From Flavimaribacter sp024343425 (GTDB lineage: Bacteria; Pseudomonadota; Alphaproteobacteria; Rhizobiales; Rhizobiaceae): a stretch of DNA of 64,000 bases. Shown here piece by piece: positions 1 to 7,227 of the stretch; the first letter of the stretch is position 1; each line of letters opens with the position of its first letter. The stretch covers positions 2,914,001 through 2,978,000 of the forward strand of contig OZ245773.1 of the NCBI GenBank assembly GCA_965227645.1, given 5' to 3'. The notes below the pieces were generated by a model, which was given only the letters and a program-made list of their open reading frames with translations, had not been told where the DNA came from and ran no database searches. A program made the translations under genes and the position numbers.

Positions 1-108
1 TCCCAGATGCACGATCCCGCACCCATGATCCGCCGGATCATATCCGGGACGGCGCGCCGGTCCCGTGACGTCCGCGAGCGCCGTCAGACGCTTCTGCGGT
101 CCGGTCAC
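1..108 (-). CDS. uxuB: 5' end of a mannitol dehydrogenase family protein (fructuronate reductase, UxuB-like), cut by the window edge
   Basis: The minus strand reads from a GTG that overlaps the uxuA stop codon (GTGA) straight to the window edge, 36 codons without a stop. The peptide ends with GIVHLG, a signature of the N-terminus of the polyol/mannitol dehydrogenase family, where it precedes the dinucleotide-binding glycine region. Family members next to uxuA reduce D-fructuronate to D-mannonate with NADH, which UxuA then dehydrates. The four-base overlap indicates translational coupling in one operon. Only the first 36 residues are visible, so family membership rests on this short motif plus position; a mannitol or arabinitol dehydrogenase cannot be excluded. 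Confidence 0.6.
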   Translation of the reverse strand, partial: MTGPQKRLTALADVTGPARRPGYDPADHGCGIVHLG

Positions 109-1337
109 CGCTGACCCGTCGGAGCGATATCGCGCAGTGCGCCATGCGACAGCGCTGCGGCGACGCCGCGCAGTTCGGCAAGCCCCTTCAATCGTCCGAT
201 CGCCGGATACCCCGGCTGCGCCTTTCGATTGTGGTCGTCGAGAATGTTCTGACCATGGTCGGGACGCATCGGGATCGACCAGTCCTTTCGGCCGGCCTTG
301 CGCCGCCGCTCCTCCTCGCGCAGCGCTGCAGCGATGACAGCCACCATATCGGTGTCGCCGCCCAGGTGCTCGGCCTCGTAGAAAGAGCCGCGTATACCGT
401 CGGCTTCGCGTTTGACGTTGCGCAAGTGCAGAAAGTGAACGCGATCGCCCAGTCGCTCCATAATTCCCGGCAAGTCATTGTCAGGACGGGCGCCCAGCGA
501 ACCGGTGCACAGCGTAATGCCGTTTGCAGGCAGATCCACCGCGTCCATCATGGATTGGTAATCATCCTCCGTGGACATCACCCTGGGCAGGCCCAGCAGA
601 TCGAATGGAGGGTCATCGGGATGACAGCACATGCGCAGGCCCAGATCCTGTGCGACCGGAACGACCTCAGAGAGGAAATCGATAAAGTTCTGTCTTAGCG
701 CCGCCTTCGAAAGGTGATCGTATTCCGCCAGATGCCTGCGAACATCCTCCAGCGAGAAGCTTTCCGCTGCGCCCGGCAGGCCGAAGACTACATTCTTGGC
801 CAGCGCAGCGCGCGCGGCGTCGCTCATCTGCGAATAAAGTTCGGACGCCTGCGCGACGATGCCTTCGGGATAGTCTTCCGCAGCGCCCTTGCGTTCGAGA
901 ATATATATGTCGAAGGCGGCGAATACGGCGTAATCGAAGCGCATGCATGTCGCGCCGCTCGGCACGCGCCACGCAAGGTCCGTGCGCGTCCAGTCCAGAA
1001 CCGGCATGAAGTTGTAGCAGATCGTCTCGATACCCGCCTCAGCGAGATTGCGAAGGCTCGATTTGTAGGCGTCGTAGTGGCTGCGCCAGTCGCCCTTCTG
1101 CTTCTTGATGTCTTCCGACACAGGCAGGCTTTCGACGACTTCCCAACCGAGACCGGACGGAGCGCCGTCCGTTTGCGTCGCGATGTCCTGCTGCCTTTTC
1201 CTGATTTCCTCGGCCGTCCAGACGGCGCCGGTCGGAACGTGATGCAGAGCCGTGACCACGCCCTCCACGCCCGCCTGCAGCATGTCGTCAACCGTAACCT
1301 GGTCGTGAGGGCCGAACCAGCGCCATGTTTGTCGCAT
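105..1337 (-). CDS. uxuA: Mannonate dehydratase
   Basis: Converts D-mannonate to 2-keto-3-deoxy-D-gluconate, a cytosolic step of hexuronate catabolism. The protein is 410 residues, as usual for UxuA, starts with the typical MRQTWRWFGPHD and has the conserved CCHPDDPP metal-site segment in its second half. The C-terminal stretch MRPDHGQNILDD followed by GYPAIGRLKGLAELRG is also characteristic. It reads on the minus strand, is coupled to the uxuB-like gene downstream and is divergent from a GntR regulator, which probably controls it. The ATG at the 5' end gives the family N-terminus without extension, so I keep it. Identity is very secure. Confidence 0.95.
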   Translation of the reverse strand: MRQTWRWFGPHDQVTVDDMLQAGVEGVVTALHHVPTGAVWTAEEIRKRQQDIATQTDGAPSGLGWEVVESLPVSEDIKKQKGDWRSHYDAYKSSLRNLAEAGIETICYNFMPVLDWTRTDLAWRVPSGATCMRFDYAVFAAFDIYILERKGAAEDYPEGIVAQASELYSQMSDAARAALAKNVVFGLPGAAESFSLEDVRRHLAEYDHLSKAALRQNFIDFLSEVVPVAQDLGLRMCCHPDDPPFDLLGLPRVMSTEDDYQSMMDAVDLPANGITLCTGSLGARPDNDLPGIMERLGDRVHFLHLRNVKREADGIRGSFYEAEHLGGDTDMVAVIAAALREEERRRKAGRKDWSIPMRPDHGQNILDDHNRKAQPGYPAIGRLKGLAELRGVAAALSHGALRDIAPTGQR

Positions 1338-1499
1338 CTTTTTATCCGTTTATGCCTACGCGTTTTTTCGACAGGCGTCGCCAAACACTTCGCATCATCG
1401 GCTTACCTCCCTTTGTCAAGCTTTCGGACTGTCTAGCAGAAATCAGACTTATTGACTAGTATGGAAGTATGGTGTACTCGCTGTTCAGGGAGGCTCCAG

Positions 1500-2192
1500 A
1501 TGACGATCCAGCACAAGCGTCGGCAGATGCTCGATTTCGGAATAGCGGTGGGACCGCAGATCTACCGGATCCTGCGCGACCGCATCATCAGCAACGATCT
1601 TGAGCCTGGAATCCGGATTTCCGAGTCCGAAATCGCCTCCGAATATGCGACAAGCCGCCAGCCCGTGCGCGAAGCATTCATCAAGCTCTCTGAAGAAAGA
1701 TTGCTGGAAATTCGCCCCCAACGCGGGACATTTGTTCGCAAGATTGACGGCGTAGCGGTGATGGACGCCCGCTTCGTGCGCGAGGCGGTGGAAGCCGATA
1801 TCGTCAAGCAGCTCGCTGACAGCGTAACTCCCGAAATCGTTGCAAAATTGCGACATGAAATCAGCGCTCAAAAGCAGGCTGAAAGCGATCCGGTCCGCTT
1901 CATGGAACTCGACGAGCGCTTCCACGCGCTGCTTGCGGACTTCGCCGGCAAGGCAAGAGTCTGGAAGCACCTGGAGGGCCTGAAGTCGCAAATGGACCGG
2001 GTGCGCCACCTGTCCATGATGCGATTTCCCGTGCCCAAGCTCATCGCCCAGCATGCCGCGATCGTCGAAGCAATTGCAAAGCGCGACAGGAATGAGGCGG
2101 AGGCCGCCATTCGCGGTCATCTGCGCGAAATCCTGAACGATCTTCCCGCAATCGAGGAAGCAAACCCGGAGCTCTTCGAGAACCGGCCATAA
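1500..2192 (+). CDS. GntR family transcriptional regulator, FadR (FCD) subfamily
   Basis: Cytosolic DNA-binding regulator of 230 residues. Residues about 10-75 form a winged helix (IYRILRDRIISNDLEPG, then SRQPVREAFIKL). The rest is an all-helical FCD domain with candidate metal/ligand residues in DERFH and QHAAIVEAI. I chose the ATG at 1500 because GGGAGG lies six bases before it; an upstream in-frame ATG at 1452 would add 16 Cys-containing residues unlike the family. It sits between uxuBA (divergent) and the TRAP/dehydrogenase operon (same strand), so it probably represses both in response to a sugar acid. The effector is not known. Confidence 0.9.
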   Translation: MTIQHKRRQMLDFGIAVGPQIYRILRDRIISNDLEPGIRISESEIASEYATSRQPVREAFIKLSEERLLEIRPQRGTFVRKIDGVAVMDARFVREAVEADIVKQLADSVTPEIVAKLRHEISAQKQAESDPVRFMELDERFHALLADFAGKARVWKHLEGLKSQMDRVRHLSMMRFPVPKLIAQHAAIVEAIAKRDRNEAEAAIRGHLREILNDLPAIEEANPELFENRP

Positions 2193-2230
2193 CGGCCTCA
2201 ACCCGACAAGCACCCCCCAAGGAGGAAACA

Positions 2231-3205
2231 ATGAAACTGTCTGTACTCGGTAAATCAATCATCGGCGCACTTGCCGCCGGCCTACTCGCCACCTCGGCGC
2301 TGGCCGCCGACATGACCCTGAAGCTGGGACACCTCGCCAACGAGGACAACCCCTGGCACAAGGCCTCTGTCAAATTCGGCGAGGAACTGAGCCGTTTGAC
2401 CGACGGCCGCATCGAGGTCGAAGTCTACGCCAACGAGTCGCTCGGCAAGGAAGTCGACCTGATCAACGGCATGCAGCTCGGCACCGTCGATATGACGATC
2501 ACAGGCGAAACGCTGCAGAACTGGGCCCCGATGGCGGCGCTGCTCGCCGTTCCCTACGCCTATTCGTCGATCGAAAACATGGACGAAGTCGCTTCCGGCG
2601 ACATCGGTGAGCAGATCAAGGCGCAGATCATCGAAAAGGTCCAGATCCGTCCCATCGCCTATTTCGCACGCGGACCGCGCGATCTCACGTCAAACCGCCC
2701 GATCGCGTCGCCGGATGATCTCGATGGTCTGAAAATGCGCGTGCCGAACGTGCCCCTGTTCGTGGACGTCTGGAAAGCGCTGGGCGCAAATCCCGGACCG
2801 ATGGCCTTCTCCGAAGTCTTCACCTCGCTCCAGAACGGCACCATCGAGGCGCAGGAAAATCCGCTGGCGCTCATTCGTTCGGCCAACTTCTACGAAGTCC
2901 AGAAATACGTGAACATGACCGATCATGTGCGTTCCTGGATTTACCTGACGATCGCGGAATCGACCTGGAACAAGCTGTCCGACGCGGACAAGACAGCGGT
3001 CCTGGAAGCCGCAGCGGCGGCCCAGGCCTATGAGCGCGAGCTGTTCAACGCTTCTCTCAGCGAAGACCGCGCGTTCCTCGAGTCCAAAGGCATGACCTTC
3101 GTCGAGGTGGACGGCGCGGCCTTCCAGGCGAAAGCCAAGGACGCGGTGCTCGCCAACGTGAATGACGAAATCAAGCCGATCGTCGAAGGCTTCTTCGCTC
3201 AATAA
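2231..3205 (+). CDS. TRAP transporter substrate-binding protein, DctP family
   Basis: Periplasmic receptor of a tripartite ATP-independent transporter. It has 324 residues with a signal peptide ending ATSALA before ADMTLKLGHL. The family's ligand-binding segment is visible: GLKMRVPN holds the arginine that pairs with the ligand carboxylate, followed by SLQNGTIEAQENP. A strong AAGGAGGA site precedes the ATG. It is followed by a stem-loop and then by dctQ and dctM. Between uxuA and an L-idonate/gulonate dehydrogenase, the likely cargo is a sugar acid such as gulonate, idonate, mannonate or a hexuronate; the exact ligand cannot be read from sequence. Confidence 0.93.
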   Translation: MKLSVLGKSIIGALAAGLLATSALAADMTLKLGHLANEDNPWHKASVKFGEELSRLTDGRIEVEVYANESLGKEVDLINGMQLGTVDMTITGETLQNWAPMAALLAVPYAYSSIENMDEVASGDIGEQIKAQIIEKVQIRPIAYFARGPRDLTSNRPIASPDDLDGLKMRVPNVPLFVDVWKALGANPGPMAFSEVFTSLQNGTIEAQENPLALIRSANFYEVQKYVNMTDHVRSWIYLTIAESTWNKLSDADKTAVLEAAAAAQAYERELFNASLSEDRAFLESKGMTFVEVDGAAFQAKAKDAVLANVNDEIKPIVEGFFAQ

Positions 3206-3214
3206 ATGAAACGC

Positions 3215-3243
3215 GGGCGCCGGAGAGCCTGTTTCCGGCGCCC
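3215..3243 (+). terminator. Intercistronic stem-loop between dctP and dctQ
   Basis: GGGCGCCGGA (3215-3224) pairs perfectly with TCCGGCGCCC (3234-3243) around a nine-base loop, ten bases after the dctP stop codon. There is no T-tract, so it is more likely a partial terminator or 3' stabiliser that gives the binding protein more mRNA than the permeases, as is common in SBP-first transport operons. Confidence 0.55.
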
Positions 3244-3264
3244 ACGCATTGACTGGCTGACAAG

Positions 3265-3768
3265 ATGCGCAGTGTGATTTCAGCAATCGTGACCATCAGC
3301 CGTTTCGCGACCGGAGCGGCGTTTTTCGTGCTGATGGGGGCCGTCCTGATTCAGGTCCTGGGCCGTTCCGTGTTTCAGAATTCGCCGGTCTGGACGGAAG
3401 AACTGACCCGTTTCGCGCTGCTGTATCTTGCCGCGTTCGGCGCGGGGCTTTCGTTGAGAAGCGGCGACCTCGTCAATGTCGATATCATCGCCGAGTCGCT
3501 GCCCGGCGCATGGCCGAGGCGCTTGCGGTTTCTCGGCGCGGTGGCGACGGCCCTCCTCTGCGCCATGCTTGTCCTGCCCGCCTGGAAATTCACGTCCATC
3601 GGCGTCATGCAGACCTCTCCGGCTCTCGGCTGGCGCATGGATCTCATTCACGCCAGCACGCTCGTGCTCATCGTCTCGCTGCTGATTTTCGCTTCTGCCA
3701 GGGCGCTGTCGATGCTTTTCGGCCTGTCCGACGGGCTACCCCACAACCGGTTGGAAGAAGAACACTGA
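3265..3768 (+). CDS. TRAP transporter small permease, DctQ family
   Basis: Inner-membrane small subunit of the TRAP transporter, 167 residues with four predicted membrane helices (around 9-32, 44-60, 86-105 and 128-148). The segment VWTEELTRFALLYLAAFG is the family signature. The stop overlaps the start of the large permease (TGATG), so the two are translationally coupled. It serves the DctP protein just upstream. Nothing unusual is seen. Confidence 0.92.
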   Translation: MRSVISAIVTISRFATGAAFFVLMGAVLIQVLGRSVFQNSPVWTEELTRFALLYLAAFGAGLSLRSGDLVNVDIIAESLPGAWPRRLRFLGAVATALLCAMLVLPAWKFTSIGVMQTSPALGWRMDLIHASTLVLIVSLLIFASARALSMLFGLSDGLPHNRLEEEH

Positions 3769-5045
3769 TGAGCCTTGCCCTTCTGATTGGCGTATTCGTC
3801 GGCGGACTGGTCTTCGGAATTCCAGTCGCGGTCACGCTCGGCCTTGCCTCGGCCTCCTACCTGCTTTCTGCGGGTATTCCGCTCGTCGTGATGCCGCAGA
3901 AGATGTACGCCGGCATCGACGTGTTCGTGCTTCTTTGCATACCGGGGTTTATCCTTGCAGGTAACCTCATGAACAATGGCGGCATCACCGAACGCATCGT
4001 CCGGTTCGCCAATGCGCTCGTCGGATGGGCGCGCGGCGGGCTTGGCCTGACCAATGTCGCGGGATCGATGCTGTTCGGCGGCATTTCCGGAACCGCTGTC
4101 GCCGACGCCGCATCGATCGGGGGCGTGATGATCCCCGGCATGAAGAAGGCGGGATATCCGGCCGACTTTTCAGCGGCGGTGACGGCGGCCTCTTCGACGG
4201 TGGGCCCGATCATTCCACCTTCGGTTCCGATGATCATCGTCGGCGCGCTGTCTGGCATCTCGGTCGGGCGCATGTTCATGGCGGGCGCCATTCCGGGCGT
4301 CCTGATGGGCCTTGCGATGATGGCGACGGTGTACATCATCGCGGTCCGCAAAAACTTTCCGAGGCAGCCTTGGCGCGGCATTGGCGAGCTTGGCAAATCT
4401 TTCGTCGGCGCATTCTGGGCGATCGCCATGACCGCGCTGATAATCGGCGGCCTGATGTCCGGCATCGCGACGCCGACCGAAACCGCTGTCGTCGCCAGCG
4501 TCTACGCGTTCGTGGTCGGCAAGTTCATCTATCGCGAACTCAAGCTCAGAGACGTCCCCAGGATCATCATCGACAGCGCAGTTTCATCCGCCGCCATTCT
4601 TGCGCTCGTCGGCTTTGCGAATGTATTCGGCTGGATCCTCGTTTCCGAGCGCATTCCGCAGATGATTGCGTCCGGCGTGCTGTCGTTCACAGAAAACAAG
4701 TTTCTCGTGATCCTGCTGATCAACATCCTCTTGCTGATCGTCGGCATGTTCATGGAAACGATCGCGGCGCTGATCATTCTTTTCGTGCCGCTGCTGGCGC
4801 TGGCGCAGGGCGTCGGGATCGACCCTCTTCACTTCGCCACCTTCGCCGTGCTCAACCTGATGATCGGCCTGACGACGCCTCCCGTCGGGGTCTGTCTTTT
4901 CATTTGCGCCAACATCGCGAAACTGCCGCTCACGCCCGTCATCAGGGCGATCGCGCCGTTTCTCCTGACGAACATTCTGGTTCTGCTTCTGGTATCCTAC
5001 ATTCCGGCGCTGGCGACCTGGTTGCCGTCTGTCATGTTCGATTGA
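3768..5045 (+). CDS. TRAP transporter large permease, DctM family
   Basis: Large inner-membrane subunit that carries substrate with Na+ or H+. The ATG at 3768 shares its A with the dctQ stop and gives a 425-residue protein beginning MSLALLIGVFVGGLVFGIPV, the standard DctM start and length; the reading frame stays open further upstream but that part lies inside dctQ. Family motifs include FVLLCIPGFILAGNLM, the Gly/Ser-rich GTAVADAASIGGVMIPGM and the C-terminal GLTTPPVGVCLF. It completes the dctPQM set. Confidence 0.93.
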   Translation: MSLALLIGVFVGGLVFGIPVAVTLGLASASYLLSAGIPLVVMPQKMYAGIDVFVLLCIPGFILAGNLMNNGGITERIVRFANALVGWARGGLGLTNVAGSMLFGGISGTAVADAASIGGVMIPGMKKAGYPADFSAAVTAASSTVGPIIPPSVPMIIVGALSGISVGRMFMAGAIPGVLMGLAMMATVYIIAVRKNFPRQPWRGIGELGKSFVGAFWAIAMTALIIGGLMSGIATPTETAVVASVYAFVVGKFIYRELKLRDVPRIIIDSAVSSAAILALVGFANVFGWILVSERIPQMIASGVLSFTENKFLVILLINILLLIVGMFMETIAALIILFVPLLALAQGVGIDPLHFATFAVLNLMIGLTTPPVGVCLFICANIAKLPLTPVIRAIAPFLLTNILVLLLVSYIPALATWLPSVMFD

Positions 5046-5056
5046 GGTACGCCCTG

Positions 5057-6094
5057 ATGAAAACCCGCGTCTGCAAACTGCACGCCCGTCACGATATCAG
5101 GATCGACATCGAACCGGTTGGCGAACCCGGCCCCGGCGAGGTTTTGATCCATATGGGCGCCGGCGGCATATGCGGCTCCGACCTGCACTATTACCACGAC
5201 GGCGGCTTCGGGCCGGTGCGGGTCCAGCAGCCGATCACACTCGGGCACGAGATCGCCGGCGTCGTGATGAAGGCCGGCGACGGCGTTTCCTCCCTGTCTC
5301 CCGGCAGTCGCGTCGCGATCAATCCCAGTCACCCCTGTGGCCGCTGCGTCTACTGCGATCGCGGCATGTACAATCACTGCCTCGAGATGCGGTTCCTCGG
5401 ATCGGCCATGCGCATGCCGCACGAGCAGGGAGGCTTCCGCGAATACATGGTCGTGGCGGCGGGGCAATGCATCGCCGTCGAGGATCACGTCTCGATCGGC
5501 GAAGCCGCCTGTTCGGAACCGCTGGCGGTCTGCGTGCATGCGGGCAAACACGCCGGCCAGCTGGACGGCGCCAAGGTGCTGGTGACCGGCGCCGGCCCGA
5601 TCGGCGCCTTGTGCGCGGCTGTCGCCGCCCATTCCGGCGCGAGCGAGGTGGTCGTGACCGATCTGCAGCAGGCGACGCTCGCGGTCGCTGAAAAGATGGG
5701 CGCAACCCGTTGCGTGAACGTCGCCGACGAACCGGAAGCGATGGACGCTTATGCGGCGGACAAGGGATATTTCGATGTCGTGTTCGAGTGTTCGGCCGCC
5801 AATCCCGCCATACGCACCGCTATCTCCTGCGTGCGCGCAGGCGCACGGATCGTCCAGGTCGGTGTCGCCGGCGACGTGACCGTGCCGCTCAACATGATCG
5901 TGGGCAAGGAGATCGAATTCGTCGGCACGCACCGGTTTCACGAGGAATTCGCGGAAGCAGTCCACCTGATCAATTCGGGCGCGATTGACGTGAAGCCGAT
6001 CATCACCCGGACCTATCCGCTCGATGACGCTCTGGCAGCCTTCGAGGCCGCCGGAGACCGGACCCGATCCGTCAAGGTGCAGCTTGCTTTTTAG
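5057..6094 (+). CDS. idnD: Zinc-dependent alcohol dehydrogenase, L-idonate/L-gulonate 5-dehydrogenase type
   Basis: Medium-chain dehydrogenase of 345 residues, starting MKTRVCKLHARHDIRID at the ATG 11 bases after dctM. It has the catalytic zinc ligands in GGICGSDLHYYHDGGFG and GHE, and the four-cysteine structural zinc site CGRCVYCDRGMYNHC, then a Rossmann fold with VTGAGPIG. The GGICGSDLHYYHDGG signature is that of L-idonate 5-dehydrogenase, which oxidises L-idonate to 5-ketogluconate. With uxuBA nearby, oxidation of L-gulonate to D-fructuronate is an equally plausible role, since that would feed UxuB and UxuA. The gene symbol names the family rather than a proven substrate. Confidence 0.82.
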   Translation: MKTRVCKLHARHDIRIDIEPVGEPGPGEVLIHMGAGGICGSDLHYYHDGGFGPVRVQQPITLGHEIAGVVMKAGDGVSSLSPGSRVAINPSHPCGRCVYCDRGMYNHCLEMRFLGSAMRMPHEQGGFREYMVVAAGQCIAVEDHVSIGEAACSEPLAVCVHAGKHAGQLDGAKVLVTGAGPIGALCAAVAAHSGASEVVVTDLQQATLAVAEKMGATRCVNVADEPEAMDAYAADKGYFDVVFECSAANPAIRTAISCVRAGARIVQVGVAGDVTVPLNMIVGKEIEFVGTHRFHEEFAEAVHLINSGAIDVKPIITRTYPLDDALAAFEAAGDRTRSVKVQLAF

Positions 6095-6114
6095 CAGCCT
6101 GCCCGAGACCGAAA

Positions 6115-7074
6115 TCAGCCGTTCGGCGTGTGGACCTTGCGTTCGTTCCTGCGCTCGATGCCGAGCCGGTGTTCGCGAAGGATGATGAATATGCCGGCGG
6201 CGACGACGATGCTGGTGCCGACAAGCATTGAAATCTCGGGAATATCCCCGAACAGAAAATATCCGACGATGATTGCGCCAATGATCGAGGTGTATTCGAA
6301 CGGCGCGATGGTCGAGACCTCCGCGAACCGGTAACTCTGCGTCAGCAATATCTGGCCGATGCCGCCGAAAACGCCGGAGGCAAGCAACAGCCACAGGGTG
6401 GACATGTCCAGCGAAACCCAACCGAAGGGCAGCGTGGCGAGCGACAACAGCGACGCCGACAGGGAGAAATAAAGCACGATCGTCGGCGTTCTTTCAGTCT
6501 GGATCAGCCGTCGCACGAGAATTGAAACGAAACCTGCGAGGACCGCAGACACAAGCGTGACAACAACGCCGAGCGCCTGCCCGTCCTCCCAGTCGCCTTC
6601 AAACAAGGTCAGTTTCGACCAGGAAATGACCATGACCCCGACCAGGCCGACCGCAACCGCCGACCATCGATAGATCCTGATTGTCTCGCCCAGAAAGATC
6701 GCGGCCAGCACCACCATGATCAGGGGCCTTGCGTAACCGAGCGCCACGGCGTCTGGCAGCGGGAGAAGCACGATGCCGATGAAACTCAGAGACATTGCGC
6801 TGACGCCGATGAGGCCTCGCCAGAAATGTGAAAACAGGTGTTTTGTGTAGAACGCCGTATGGAGCTGTCCGCGGAAAGCGAGATAGAGAAGAATCGGAAC
6901 CATCGCCACCGAAGATCGAAAGAAGACGACCTGCCCGGCCGGCACCCTGTCACCGACTTCCTTGATGCAGGTCACCATGCCGAGAAACGCGACGATGGAG
7001 GCGATCTTCAGCGCAATTCCCAGAAGAGGATTGGTGTGTGTGGCGTCGTCGAAGACGACCGGCTTCTTGTCCAA
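6115..7074 (-). CDS. DMT superfamily (EamA) membrane transporter
   Basis: Inner-membrane protein of 319 residues with two EamA repeats and about ten membrane helices, opening with a cytosolic tail and IALKIASIVAFLGMVTCIKE. Such proteins export or import small metabolites; substrates vary and cannot be predicted here. The second repeat includes GQILLTQSYRFAEVSTIAPFEYTSIIGAIIVGY in two adjoining parts, typical of the family. It ends 20 bases from the dehydrogenase (convergent) and begins 153 bases downstream of the molybdenum enzyme gene on the same strand; a shared transcript is possible but a hairpin lies between them. Confidence 0.87.
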   Translation of the reverse strand: MDKKPVVFDDATHTNPLLGIALKIASIVAFLGMVTCIKEVGDRVPAGQVVFFRSSVAMVPILLYLAFRGQLHTAFYTKHLFSHFWRGLIGVSAMSLSFIGIVLLPLPDAVALGYARPLIMVVLAAIFLGETIRIYRWSAVAVGLVGVMVISWSKLTLFEGDWEDGQALGVVVTLVSAVLAGFVSILVRRLIQTERTPTIVLYFSLSASLLSLATLPFGWVSLDMSTLWLLLASGVFGGIGQILLTQSYRFAEVSTIAPFEYTSIIGAIIVGYFLFGDIPEISMLVGTSIVVAAGIFIILREHRLGIERRNERKVHTPNG

Positions 7075-7097
7075 CAGTGCGAGTCCCGCGAACTCCG

Positions 7098-7115
7098 GCC
7101 CGGCGTCGGCCGGGC
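7098..7115 (-). terminator. Possible terminator between the molybdenum enzyme gene and the DMT transporter gene
   Basis: GCCCGGC (7098-7104) and GCCGGGC (7109-7115) form a seven-base perfect stem with a four-base loop, about 110 bases after the stop of the upstream minus-strand gene and 23 bases before the DMT start codon. No T-tract follows, so this is weak evidence for termination. Confidence 0.3.
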
Positions 7116-7227
7116 GCGGCGTATTGCATGATGCGCCATAACGAATGTTCCGGGAGACCTTGCGCGTCCCTCGCGCCAGAAGCTGGCGGATAGGCTACCC
7201 GAAATCAGCAGGATCGCGGCGTGCGCT

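Noticed and set aside
1338..1499. A GntR operator between uxuA and the regulator gene
   Set aside because: Only a six-base ACTAGT dyad and loose repeats were seen; nothing strong enough to call.
4025..6094. A 689-codon plus-strand open frame that would fuse dctM sequence to the dehydrogenase
   Set aside because: The first half is an out-of-frame reading of dctM; the dehydrogenase begins at ATG 5057 with the full family N-terminus.
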